64,000 nt of DNA, taken from contig CM052361.1 in the NCBI GenBank assembly GCA_028551475.1, forward strand, positions 2,425,501-2,489,500. Reading direction: 5' to 3'. This document shows positions 13,040-24,480 of the stretch, in pieces. The number at the start of each line of letters is the position of its first letter. Positions within the stretch are counted from its first letter, which is position 1. The translations under genes were made by a program, and so were the position numbers. The stretch is from Casuarina equisetifolia (lineage: Eukaryota > Streptophyta > Magnoliopsida > Fagales > Casuarinaceae). Under the pieces are notes generated by a model, which worked only from the letters and a program-made list of their open reading frames with translations, searched no databases and was not told the DNA's origin.

Positions 13040-15905
13040 AGATTAAGAACAGAAGAATAAGAAGATCGTCGGTGTCATTTTCCTTTCTTTTTGTTTTATA
13101 AAGCTAAGATTGTGTAGATGAGTCGATGGCGTTGTGGAAGATGGTGAGAATTGTTTATTAAAGATGTGCTCACCTCAAGTGTTAGGGGATTAGATGAGTT
13201 GAGTTCTCTTCATCTTGTGTGAGCATTTGTTAAAAAAGTGGCCTTAAATTTAAGAATAGGATGTTGGACTTAGTTGTTCTTGGATATGTGCAATAAAACA
13301 GTATGAAATTGCTTTGAAACAAACATCAGATCAATGGATTTGCGCTTCTGTGAGATGATCCAAAGGATGGTTTCCCTCAAGTTTAATTCTGTGACTTACT
13401 CCAGTATTCAGAGCTTGTTTGGCTAATAAATCAGATCGATTGTGTGCCTAATCATCCTTGTCCTTCCCCTGCAGACAGAGGTGCTCATGGCGGCCGACTC
13501 CCTGATTTGGTAAACCTTTGGTCCGAGTTGCTTGTTTAGTGACGTGTATCATGCTGTCAAGAATACGAATCTTGTCAATCCTGGCGATCTTGTCATGGTC
13601 GAGAATCTTGTTATTATTTGATTGTAATAGTTAATCACCCACTAAATTTATATAAAGTCTATCCTATCCTATCACCGCATACACACTAGAAATATATTCC
13701 TTTTGCTTTAAAAAGTTTTAAGTTCGTTCTTCTTTGGAAAGTTTGATGTTGTAAATATATGATTATTGGATGCCGTTTAAAATATATTTTATCAATTTAT
13801 AAGTTAGTTTTAAGCTAAATTTGAAGCTTATTATTAATATACCTACCTCTTTTATGTCAGTGTCCAACAACTCAAACTTTAGTTTAACACCCATCAATTG
13901 TGAAATTGGATTCTAATGTGAGTCTTGTATATTAATAGGCAATGAATTCTACATTATTAAAAAAATAAAAATTTTATTTATAAAATAATAAATTTCATCA
14001 CTTAATGTTTTAAGGTTTTAAGTTGAATATGATTTATTTTTTATAAAATCTAATATAGTATTAGAATCAAGTTTTACATTAATACTTCTATGGATATAAA
14101 TCAAATATTTAATAGTAAAAGTGACACTGTAGTATAGTCTAGGTTGGATCATTATGGTGAGAGATCATGTTAAATAAATAGTATAAAATTATTTCACATT
14201 ATTAAGTATTTGCTTAAAGTCCCTATAGGCTCTCATTGATTTAAACATACACATTGTCTATGTATTGTGACATCATAATAGTCATATAATTTGATTATCA
14301 TAATGAAGGAGTATTAAAATAATAACAATGATCTTTTATTATGAAAGGAATTAAAAATCTTATTTATAAGATAATGTGTTCTATTACTTAATACTTTAAC
14401 GTTTTAAATTAGATATAAGTTATTTTTATAAAGTTTAAAATTTAATTATTTATGTCTTAATATGATATCTTACCGTAATTATTTTCTCTAATGTATCATT
14501 ATGGAAGCCTAATTTGATCTTACATTGGCTCACTCTGGTTACCATAAAGTCTTAACGTAACACCATTTCAATTATATAAGAACTCAGTAGTATCAGTGCC
14601 TTCACATGATGTTTGATTACAGGATCAAAAATTTAAGCATCCATGGATTATAAAAGACCCTCGGTGTGATGGAAAATATAAAATTATTTGACTTCATGGG
14701 GTTCCCTTCACGAGGCTTATTATACAATATGTTGAACACCCTGCATCCCATTACATTCCGTGCTCGAATAAAAAATGCAGGTATCCGAGAATGCTAGCCG
14801 ATCTATGACCGACCACCTGCTGTTTTTACGTACGTTATTAAGATAAACTGGGTTTTGTCGCGAAAACGCTGGTTCTTGGGCGGTGGCTCTTGTCGTTGTT
14901 CAAGTAGGTTTGTTCATAATTCCATTCATCAATCAATCAATCAATTTTGGTAGCAGCATTAAAGTATACTTTTGGTAGATAATTCCAACTTCCTGCATAA
15001 GTTCTAACATAATATGCTCTTGCTTCGGTCAGCTTAAGAGGCATGAGTTTCTTCTTTCCTCGGCCTATCTTGCTGGTTAAGGAGGCGACAATGGTGGTCT
15101 GTGAAAGGAGTCTGAAACATCTCAGGTTTCAAAGGGGGACAACCACCTTAGTCCAAACTGAGTTTCTTCGATAAAAATTAGAGCTTGGAGAAGAAGACAA
15201 AGCTTCTATCCTGCTTGTGACACTAGGGTGATGCTGGAAGCATGGCCGATTCTAGTGACCTTTTGCTTTAGGTACACGTTATAAATAAAACGACACATAC
15301 AAGGTACATCTTCTTCCCAGTCATTCATGGCCAACTACCACAGACTGACTTCACTGCATGGGCCTCCTTCTTGTCCCTGTTACGCCACTCCCTTTCGTGG
15401 ACAGAGGATCGCACAAAAGATTCTTCACGGCTTGGCTGCTCCTTCAATCCACTAATCTTGCTAGTTGGGCTTACCTTGGATATTTATAACAGCTCTCATT
15501 TCAAATGAATTTGTCATGATTTTAGATTTTGGTGGGCTTAGACTTATACAAGCCTAAGATTATAATGATATTTAAATAAAATATGTTGAGATTATTTTTT
15601 AAATTTAAATATTTTGATTTAATAGTTGAATTTGAGTTGTGTTGAGAAAGTCTATTATGACCTTAAAATTAACTTATAAGAAATGAATATATATTTTATC
15701 TTATAAATATTTGTCAAATAAGATTTGAATAATTTATGACACTTTTATTCTTGAAAAAAATCTCATGTCGAGTAAGGAAGAGAATAAAATGAGTTTATAA
15801 GTGTAAAGGTAAAATTTTCTTGAAAGCTAGCTTTTAAGAAAGGTGGAAGCCTAAGAATATTATAACTAGATTAGATATGTGATTGAAGAGATTGGTGAGA
15901 AAAGT
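13040..15905. other. intergenic DNA, no gene recognised
   Basis: The first few hundred bases are probably the 3' UTR of the peptide gene (CAATAAAAC at about 13292). After that the DNA is AT-rich with no domain-bearing ORF. A 42-codon ORF at 15327-15455 follows a TATA-like TTATAAATAA at about 15280, but the product has no signal peptide or known motif. Confidence 0.45.
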
Positions 15906-15913
15906 TTCACGTC

Positions 15914-16127
15914 ATGTTAATGAGAATATTATGTTGCCAAATACTAATATTGCCAGCCATAGAGAATATTCAGATTTAATGTAAATATATTCTGAATATA
16001 TGCAATTATTAGATTTTCCATGTATAGGTAGGTCCAATCCTGTATATATACAGGTTGAGTCTATGTAATTAGTTACTGCAATATCAATACATAGAATTTC
16101 TCCCACTCGTGCTCTCTTTATTTTTAT
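15914..16127 (+). repeat. left LTR of the copia element
   Basis: A 214-base copy that aligns end to end with 17426-17640. Differences are few (for example ATATTCTGAA against ATATTTTTGAA). TGTTAATGAG marks the start. The outermost bases do not end in a clean CA; the boundary is set by the duplicated ACGTC flank. Confidence 0.9.
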
Positions 16128-16128
16128 A

Positions 16129-16141
16129 TGGTATCAAGAGC
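16129..16141 (+). other. primer-binding site of the copia element
   Basis: TGGTATCAAGAGC directly after the left LTR resembles the standard TGGTATCAGAGC complement of initiator Met-tRNA, with one extra A. Confidence 0.8.
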
Positions 16142-16396
16142 CTAACGATTCTGAGCTCTTTTTTTTCGCTTCTGCAATTTTTCCTCCACAAGTGATTCAT
16201 TCTGTTGCAGCGTTTCTTTTCATAAACCCTACCTGCCCACCCGTTCTTTTATCTCTTTCTTCCCCCACCACCGACCTGTTATTCCTTTTACCCTACCTGA
16301 CTTCACACCGACCCGGTTCCTCTGTTTTACCCGTTTTGCCCTTTTCCCTATCTGAATTCACATAATTACCCCCGAACCCTAGCTGTCGCACCATGA

Positions 16397-17419
16397 TCTC
16401 AGGGTAATTCTTTCACTGCCCTACTTATTTATGTCAATGATATCCTCATTACAGGAAATAATCAAGCAGCTATCTCCGACTTGAAGAACTATCTGAATTC
16501 CACTTTTTCCATGAAAGATCTTGGACACTCCAAGTTCTTCCTTGGTATCGAGATTGCTCGCTCACGACAAGGGATTTCTCTCAGTCAACGTAAATACACC
16601 TTGGAGCTCATTTCTGAAGCCGGATTAGTGGGCTCAAAACCTTCTCTAATTCCTACGAAATAGAACAAGAAATTCACAAGTGTTGAATATGATGCTAGCT
16701 CACCAGAAGACAGTCATGATCCACCACTTAACGACCCATTGGTTTATTAGAGACTTGTGGGCAGATTAATATATTTGACCCTTACTTGACCTGACATCAC
16801 ATTCCCAGTACAATTACTCAGCCAATTTATGCATGCACCTAAGCAATCCCACATGGAAGCAACCATGAGAGTGATTAGATACCTGAAGAGTTGTCCAGGT
16901 CTTGGCCTTATGTTCCCCACATCATCCAAATTGGAGATTAAAGCTTTCTGTGACTCAAACTATAACACTTGCTCCATGACACAACGATCCACTACAGGTT
17001 TCTGCATAATGCTTGGAGACTCATTGATATCTTGGCGATCAAAGAAGCAACCTACTGTTTCTTTGTCATCTACCGAAGCAGAATATCGAGCTATGCAAGT
17101 AACGGCTTGTGAAATAATATGGCTCATGGGATTACTCAAAGATTTTGGTTTTTATCTTCGACAACCAGCACTCCTATTCTGTGATAACAAAGCAGCAGAG
17201 AAGATTGCGGTAAATCTGATTTTCCATGAAAGAACAAAGCATATTGAGGTCGATTGTCATTATGTTAGAGAAAAATTACAACAAGGAATCATTGCCACAC
17301 GTCATGTTTCCACTAGAGAACAACCGGCGGATATGTTCACAAAGGCACTATGCAGCAAGCAACATTGGCATCTTCTCTCCAAGCTCGGAGTATTTGATTT
17401 GTTCAAATCTCTGACTTGA
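16397..17419 (+). pseudogene. copia pol remnant: end of reverse transcriptase plus RNase H, with three stops
   Basis: The frame opens at about 16397 and reads FTALLIYVNDILITGN, the RT active-site block, but the catalytic YVDD is YVND. It continues through FLGIEIARS and stops with TAG at 16664, again with TAG near 16748, and with TGA near 16786. The last open part, 16829-17419, is RNase H-like: STTGFCIMLG, SLISWRSKKQP and SSTEAEYRA, then DNKAA and HERTKHIEVDCH. By comparison with the family, all three stops are what CAG to TAG or CGA to TGA would give, that is C-to-T changes. Confidence 0.9.
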
Positions 17420-17425
17420 GGGGGA
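17417..17425 (+). other. polypurine tract of the copia element
   Basis: The run GAGGGGGAG immediately before the right LTR is the usual plus-strand primer site. Confidence 0.8.
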
Positions 17426-17640
17426 GTGTTAATGAGAATATTACGTTGCCAAATACCAATATTGCTAGCCATAGAGAATATTCAGATTTAATGTAAATAT
17501 ATTTTTGAATATATGCAATTATTAGATTTTCCATGTATAGGTAGGTCCAATCCTGTATATACACAGGCTGAGTCTATGTAATTAGTTACTGCAATATCAA
17601 TACATAGAATTTCTCCCACTCGTGCTCTCTCTATTTTGAT
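17426..17640 (+). repeat. right LTR of the copia element
   Basis: A 215-base copy of 15914-16127, followed by the ACGTC duplication. Confidence 0.9.
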
Positions 17641-17645
17641 ACGTC

Positions 17646-20300
17646 GGTAAATAAGAAAGTAAAAATAAATTTATAATATGCTCCCATAAAGCTAACGTGG
17701 ATTGCAGGTTTTATTATAGTGGTAATATTATTTCCTTTCATATATGGGAAATACATTTCTTGAACTTAGAATTTTATACTATATTATGAAAATCCATTAC
17801 TTTCATTAAACAAACTTGTAAGAAGGGAGTCTGTATTTTACTTTGAAGGTACTTTTAAAACATGATTCTTCACACCATCCTTGACAAGTTATCAAAATTT
17901 GCTTAAGAAATATTATTATTATTATTATAAATCTTTGTCAAAGGTCAAAGGTTAGAAGTCATTCGGCTTAAAGTCGGAGAGTGTGAAGGGTTGAATACCA
18001 GAGGAAACCTGTCTAACTTATGTAGATAGAGATTCTCTCCCGCAAGCCATGTACACATTTGGTCCCTGTGGCAATGTCCTGGACATTTCCTCAACCACAA
18101 TGTCAAGAAGAAGACGAAATACCCAACTCCTTTCTTTAATTTAATCCTTCGAAAGGAAACATAACCTCGTAATTATATTATGAGGTGTTAGTTCAGGGCA
18201 GAGTTTTTCCACTGAACAGACAACAGATGACATATTCATGACAGGACTTCTCTCCACGAGGAGCTGTCCTGTCCTGGAATCTTTGGGCTCAAATGGTTGT
18301 TGAACCATCATCCTCCCGAAACCACTCGAGCTTCTACATGAGTGCCAAAAGAACAGAACCTACCTGACTTCGAAGAACTTTCATCAGGTCTAATCTGCAG
18401 AATATAAAACATGAAAGTAGGTGAAGATTAAAAAAGCACTTTCATAAGGCATGGAGGTAATTACCAGGAATCCCGATTCCCACTGAAGAGACGAGTCGGT
18501 GATGCCCTTCTTAGTTTCGAGGAAAAGTTTTTGGCATGATGTTTGAGATTGTAGAGTCAACCTAGGACAACTTGATGCCTCTCTAATTTAACGGGATTAA
18601 CTTTAGATAATAGCAATCTTGCATGTGATTATCATTGAGACGAGAAGCATCAATCAATCTTCTAAGAAAATCCTCACGAAGAACGAAAAGAAAAGAGACA
18701 TTATCCTTTCGGAAAGGCCTAGGTCCACTCTACTGCCCTTCCTGGAAGGAGGTTGAAGGAAAGGAAGAGGTGGTACCTGAGCAGGTTCTAGTGGGAATGA
18801 TGCTGTAGCCATTACCGAACCCTTTTGGCGTAGGATGGACATTAAGAGAGAGAGATTATGATTGTTTTTTCATTTTGGTTATTATTCATAATATGATTTT
18901 TTTTGTTTTTTTGACATGTATCCAAATAATACTTGCTCTTAATTAAGTTAGACACTTGTTGACAAGACATATTTACATATACAGTTTTTCAAAATCTCAT
19001 AATCCTACAACGTGATCCACTCCATGCAGCTCAACAGCAAAGGAGCGTATTGAACGGAGAAAAGGACCAAATATTGGTAGTTTCCGTCGAAGACTAGACC
19101 AGACCCCAGTGGCAAGAAAGCCGGGTGCTGATCAAGAGGGACCCCTGACAAGACAGGCTTGACCAGAACACCGGCCTGAACCCTTCGCCACTGCACTGGC
19201 TTTCCCTTCTCTCACGTCCAAGAACTGCCGTGAGTGGAACGGAAGGTCTGTGGTTCTTCCCAGGTTCTCTGAATTCCAGGTCAGGAATCCAAACACACCC
19301 ATGAGAACTTGCCATGATTTTTGGAGGCCAATTACCAGGCAATGTCACGAGTCCATCTACTGACTCCAAACAGTAAGTAGAACACGATAGATAGACTCAA
19401 GGATTACTTAATGAAAAACTTATGTTACTGTTTACTAAGCAGTTTTATGATGGACCAATCTATAATTTATGGGACATAAATTTCAAGAACTTAGATCATA
19501 ATAAGGCGTTTTATTAAGAATCTAAACTTTGATACTACTTAAAAAAACTTAATCTTATTCAAGAGTTGACAAAAAAAAACAAATAACTATTTCTTTATTA
19601 TAATCAAGATTTCTAGCTTATGACTGTAGTTGATATTAATATGAATACTTATGGTAGAGATCTTGCAAAATAACCATCACTAGATTCAAATATTTAATTG
19701 TATTTCTAATTGGCTGAATATATTTTGTGGCCGTCGTTGTTTTTAAGTTTAAGCTATAACCAACATTTGGCAGGAGTTAAGGGTTATAAAAAATAAAATA
19801 AAAAAGTTTGTAAATAAAGTTTAAAGGGTAAGAGACTTGTGACATTTTTAACAATAAAATACTGTAGCACTTGCGTGGAAATTTCAGAGAAGAAAAAGTA
19901 AGGGAAAATAGTGGGAAGCCTACAAGGCAAGAACTCTCCACCATCCGGGAAACTTCCCAACGTCTACTTTCCGCCTTCTGTGAAGTCAACCGGAAGGAAA
20001 ATCCGGCAGATTCCTGGCAAATCCCCCGCAATAACAAACATAACCGGACAAAGGAAAAGCAGGCCACGAGACTTGAATGTTTCTTATTTCTTTTCTTTTT
20101 CAATTTCCTGTCTACCAAACGCCTCCATCAATAACTATTTCCCAATATGCGGGTCCCAAGAAATTTACTCCGGCAACGTGCCTGGAAAGGACCATTTCTT
20201 GCGTCGTTTTCGACTTTCCACCTTCTCCTGCGAGACTTTTTCGCACCATACAAGCAACTTCTCTCCGACTTGCATTGCTGACCGCCTTGGATGGACTCAA
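17646..20300. other. intergenic DNA, no gene recognised
   Basis: No known domain on either strand. Minus-strand ORFs at 19005-19196 and 19094-19369 look moderately coding in composition but resemble nothing I know. An ATT repeat lies at about 17910-17926. Confidence 0.4.
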
Positions 20301-20324
20301 AACAAGACACTCAATCGTCTTCCC

Positions 20325-20330
20325 TATAAA
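20325..20330 (+). promoter_or_regulatory. TATA box of the calmodulin-like gene
   Basis: CCCTATAAAGC lies about 145 bases before the ATG at 20472, giving a leader of about 110 bases if transcription starts some 30 bases downstream. Confidence 0.6.
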
Positions 20331-20471
20331 GCAACCCCTGCTCTTCATTCTATCCATCAGCTGAACGCAAACCGTCCTCTCATTTACCTTCCTCTACTTC
20401 TCTGTGTAAATTTCATTCCTGAAACTAGGTAGAGACTTGAAACTTGTTCCTGTTTCTTCGTGTCAATATAA

Positions 20472-21074
20472 ATGAGCATGACCTTCGTCGAGTTTGACTG
20501 TATTACCATGGAGAAGGTATCTTCAGGCAAAAGCACGACGTCCTTGGTTGATCTCCTCTTGTTTCTTCCTATTGTCAGTTTGCTACGAAGGCTTTGGACG
20601 TTGTTTTGGTCTTCATTCCAATCCGATCTCAGCTTCTGTAACTCGGAACTTTGGGCCGAGGAGAAGAAACCCGTTTTTGAGGAGAGCCATCCGCAGACTT
20701 GCTCCTGTGAAAAGAAAGACGAGGACACCCTGACCAGAGTCGACGCAGAAATCATCATGGAAAGATTGGGACTTTTTTGCAGCACAGAAGCCGAGGGGAT
20801 TCAAGAGTGGCTGAATTCCGGTGAACCATCAGCGCTGTTTGATGAGAAAGAGCCAAGCTTGGGGGAGGTGAAAGAAGCTTTCGACGTGTTTGATGAAAAC
20901 AGAGATGGGTTCATCGATGCAAGCGACTTGCAGAGGGTTCTGTGCATCTTGGGCTTGAAGGAAGGCGAAGAGCTGCAGAACTGCAAGAAAATGATCAAGA
21001 CAGTGAATGAAAATCGAGATGAAGGGATAGATTTCAGCGATTTTGTGAAATTAATGGAGAACAGCCTTTGTTGA
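20472..21074 (+). CDS. calmodulin-like EF-hand protein, CML45/46 type
   Basis: Intronless, 200 residues. Residues 26-50 (LVDLLLFLPIVSLLRRLW and on) are hydrophobic and could anchor the protein in a membrane. The middle is acidic and Cys-containing. The C-terminal half holds an EF-hand pair. The first loop, residues 141-152 (DENRDGFIDASD), is a good calcium loop. The second, 179-190 (NENRDEGIDFSD), has Asn at position 1 and Glu instead of Gly at position 6, so calcium binding there is doubtful. The hydrophobic start plus one C-terminal EF pair is the layout of plant CML45/46 sensors. The first ATG is taken as the start; others in frame at 20478 and 20508 are possible. The exact partner is unknown. 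Confidence 0.88.
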   Translation: MSMTFVEFDCITMEKVSSGKSTTSLVDLLLFLPIVSLLRRLWTLFWSSFQSDLSFCNSELWAEEKKPVFEESHPQTCSCEKKDEDTLTRVDAEIIMERLGLFCSTEAEGIQEWLNSGEPSALFDEKEPSLGEVKEAFDVFDENRDGFIDASDLQRVLCILGLKEGEELQNCKKMIKTVNENRDEGIDFSDFVKLMENSLC

Positions 21075-21079
21075 ATATT

Positions 21080-21960
21080 CTTTTCTCTTCTGAAAAATTT
21101 TAACGAGATAATACATCAAACTCAGGATTCACCCAATTATCTTCATTACTTTGTTGATGTAATTCCAGTGTTTTTCCAATCCAGGAAGGATTTCTATATA
21201 TAATTATTATCATAATAAACTATTATGTGATTATTTAATTATTTAATTATTTTAATGACTATTATCATTGGAAATATGTCATGTTCTTCAACCAGAGGTG
21301 CATGGAGGTTGGGGAAGGAGTTTGTCCTATGGGGGGATGACATGTGTCCTTACACAGCAACCCTTAAAAAGTGGGCCGACCATTGATGGGTTGGAATTTG
21401 TAGGACATTCCAAACCCACATACATTTCCAAATTATTCTATTTACAGTAGCTTTTATGGATGAATATGGTTTCCTGATTATGAAGCAATTGATATGTTTC
21501 TTTTAAGAAAGAACAACTTGGTAACGTAACACCATCAAAAGGGTAAACTACTTAAGACTAAGAACTCTGTCCTTCAAACAATCGAGTTGAGTTTGAGATA
21601 GCAAAGGCTTGCAGATTTTAAAATCCCCTTTGATTAAAGAAGTATAGATTTGGAAAATATGTTTATTTGCCTTCAAATAATAGTTATTTTGCATATTAGT
21701 ATTTGAAACTGGTATTCTTTCTTATTTTTTAATGACTACTTTTTAGGGAATATATTGAAGTGCGACATCTCATTTAAATAAATTAATTTCCTGTGAAATC
21801 TTCTACAATGTTCTATCAAGAGTAAATTAAGTTCTTATGATTTCTCTACTTATCATGGGAACCAAATAACCTCCTTGGCTAGGTGTAAAAGTTTTCTCAG
21901 CTTCTTAATCGGAGAAACATAAGCTTCCCCACATTTTGAATCCACTAATTATATGCTAGT
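21080..21960. other. 3' flank of the calmodulin-like gene and AT-rich DNA
   Basis: The 3' UTR probably ends within 21100-21250 (AATAAACTATT at about 21212). Nothing else is recognised. Confidence 0.4.
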
Positions 21961-21964
21961 GTTT

Positions 21965-22111
21965 AATCCTGGCCTTGAGGCTTGGAAGAGAATTGATGGC
22001 TTTGTAAAGTCATGGATCATAGGAACACTTTCTAAAGATGTTTTCAAGCATAACTTCGAGCTTAAAACTGCTTCTAAAGTGTGGAGAGTTCCCTCTTATT
22101 TGTTTGCATAA
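21965..22111 (+). pseudogene. decayed copia-type gag fragment
   Basis: One frame reads LEAWKRIDGFVKSWIIGTLS, then FELKTASKVW, and stops at TAA. The spacing of W, SWI.GTLS and TASKVW matches the N-terminal part of copia gag (UBN2 family). Later sequence to about 22560 has further scattered gag-like words across broken frames. It is a relic, with no LTR that I can pair to it. Confidence 0.55.
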
Positions 22112-22540
22112 CAAATAATGGTTTGATAATCTTTCTCAAACTCATCATTTGCATAAAGGCTCCAAAATGCTATCCAGTTACTTGAATTAATTCAAGTGAT
22201 ATTTGAGCACTCAATGCCTTCCTACTCAGACGTTGTGTCTTAACTACAAGTTTTTGATTTCAGATTTGCATGTTACAATGCTCTCTCAATTGCTACGTGG
22301 GCAATAAAGGTGGAGGAAGAAATAGAGTAACCAATACAACCTCCTCTTCTTCTCTTCGCAAGGAAGGAGCTTTCCCCAATCCTAAGTTCTATGAGCTTAT
22401 TATCGATTAGGTTACTAGAAAAAGCATCATAACTTGGCACCATATTCAAAACCAACACATGTCTGCCTCGAGTTCTTACTAGTTCCTAGCACTTTTGCTT
22501 CGTAACCTTGACAACAACATGGCTTTTTGATGTGGAGCAA

Positions 22541-24480
22541 CTATGGCAACCTAGGCCAATGGCCCAACCCATATGTTCAGTGTCCTAAAAATTATATATT
22601 TAGATCCAAGAAGCCCAAACTTTTAAAGGTCATCTCATAGATTCTTTAAGAATTTTGATATGTTTAAAACTCCTTAACTATGTTAATTTAGGATTTTTAA
22701 ATTATCAAGGTTCTTAATTATCTAAGATTTCCTTATTTGTTGAGATCCTTAATTTATTAGGATGCTATCCTTGATTTGTTGGGATCTAATCCTTGATTTG
22801 TTGATATCTTATCTTACTTTGGTTAGTTTGATTTTTCCTTAAATTTAGGGATTTGAATTCTACCAGACTTTAGTTTTATGAATTCTAGATCCTTCTACCA
22901 TTAGGCTTAGTCGTCTATCTAAGGACATTGTTCCTTTAGTTGTAATCAGAACCTTAAAAACCGTGAAAATTGAAAAGTTATTGAATTTCATTTTCCCTTA
23001 AGCTTTGCCCTTTAAATTTCATGCCTTACTTTCCAGCCTTTTATATTTTAATTATCTTAATTCCTACACTTAAATTACTGCCTTTTACCTTTCAATCATT
23101 TATTTTCCAGTCTTTACCTTTTTAGTCTTTATATTTTTGAATTGTCTTGTTATTATTTCATTCCAATCTCTTCATAATCAAAAGTTCAGTATGTTGCCCA
23201 TCACGATCTGCATCACTTTTGTAATCTTTTGCATGAAAACATTGGTTAAGATCCTTATATGTGATGATGTTTCGTGAGGTTTGAGATTTGGTGACAATGC
23301 TTTTAGGGCTTGATGAGTGAATGTAATTATACATTATTATTTTCTTAGAAAGAATGAAATATTGAGCAAGAAAGGGAACCTAACAACTTAATTATTTTTC
23401 TTTGCATCCTGATTCTTAAAGCCCTAAAGGCATAATATAATGGAATTCATTCTTTCACATTAGAAAGGCAAGCAAAATGATCTAGTCATATAATGGGCTT
23501 TGACTACTTTTTGTATTACATTAACTTTTTGGAATCAAAGCTAGGCCGATGATAAGTGATGTTAGAGCCAAATCGCAACTTGACTTATTGATGCTTGCAA
23601 CTATTATTTCTTAGTATAGGGTAAGCAATAATCTCCACCACTTTGAGGATGTGGATTTAGGTGGGAGAGAATATAATGGACTTTATTACCCTATAGTGGA
23701 AAGGCAAGCAAGATGGTCTAGCCATGTAAGAGGACTAAGCTACTCTTCTCATTAGGTTGACCTTTGAGATGGAACTTAGACTTATGACAAAAAGCTTGAA
23801 TGACACTCGTTAATAAACAAAAATTCAATGTATCCAAATCCCTTTAATAAACTAGAATATATGAAATTGGTGTTTAATGTTAAGAAGAGTGTGAAAAAGT
23901 CTCAAATTGCTTAAATCTTACTTTAAAAATTTCTTTTAATAAGGATGAAAGACTTTATACTTTTAAGTTCACTTTTGAATAAAAATTGAACTTTTGACTA
24001 TTATTAGTGTAAAGATTTGGGAGACAACACTTTACACATAGGAAATTTATATCATAAAGTGGTTTGTGAGGTAATATATATCTTCAACGCCAAGCCCATA
24101 GGCTGTTATGGGGTTTACGGAGAACAAATATGATAAAGTCTTTTATTGTTTAAGTTATGCTTGAGAATTCTCTTTATAATGGAAGAACCTTCTAATTAGT
24201 TTACTCAAAGGTAAGATTAAGCTTTCTAATAATTGAAGTTAGAATTTGAATAATTATAAATGCTTGTTTCTATTAATCTCATGAAAAATCATAAAATCCT
24301 TTTTAAATTAGTTTTAAACAAGTTTTTATAATGAATAGAGTAAACTAATACATTTTTTTTTCTCAACTTTTTTTCTTTTTAATATTATAATACATGTACT
24401 CAATTCACACATATGAAATGTCAAACTCCAAACATGATGATTAAAGTCCTTATTAACTCATTGTTGACTAAGTTGGCCAA
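22541..24480. repeat. repeat-derived AT-rich DNA with a diverged internal duplication
   Basis: The text around 22700-22810 repeats TTGATTTGTTGGGATC-like words. Two diverged copies of a segment of about 90 bases lie near 23430-23515 and 23655-23745; both read ATATAATGGA(A/C)TT... AGAAAGGCAAGCAA-like ... GATGGTCTAG-like. It is probably the LTR or internal part of an old element; class not determined. Confidence 0.4.

Larger units (their letters stand above)
15914..17640 (+). mobile_element. truncated Ty1/copia LTR retrotransposon
   Basis: The element is bounded by two LTRs (15914-16127 and 17426-17640) that differ at only a few positions. Identical ACGTC target-site duplications lie outside them at 15909-15913 and 17641-17645. 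The primer-binding site TGGTATCAAGAGC (initiator Met-tRNA type) follows the left LTR, and the polypurine tract GAGGGGGAG precedes the right one. The whole unit is only 1.7 kb. Gag, protease, integrase and most of reverse transcriptase are missing, and the leader runs straight into the last part of RT and RNase H. The remaining reading frame carries stops, so it can no longer code for its own movement. Confidence 0.93.

Noticed and set aside
19005..19369. Minus ORFs of 63 and 91 codons
   Set aside because: They overlap in different frames, show no known motif and have no neighbouring exons.
20384..20785. 133-codon minus ORF over the calmodulin-like gene
   Set aside because: Antisense to a convincing EF-hand protein.
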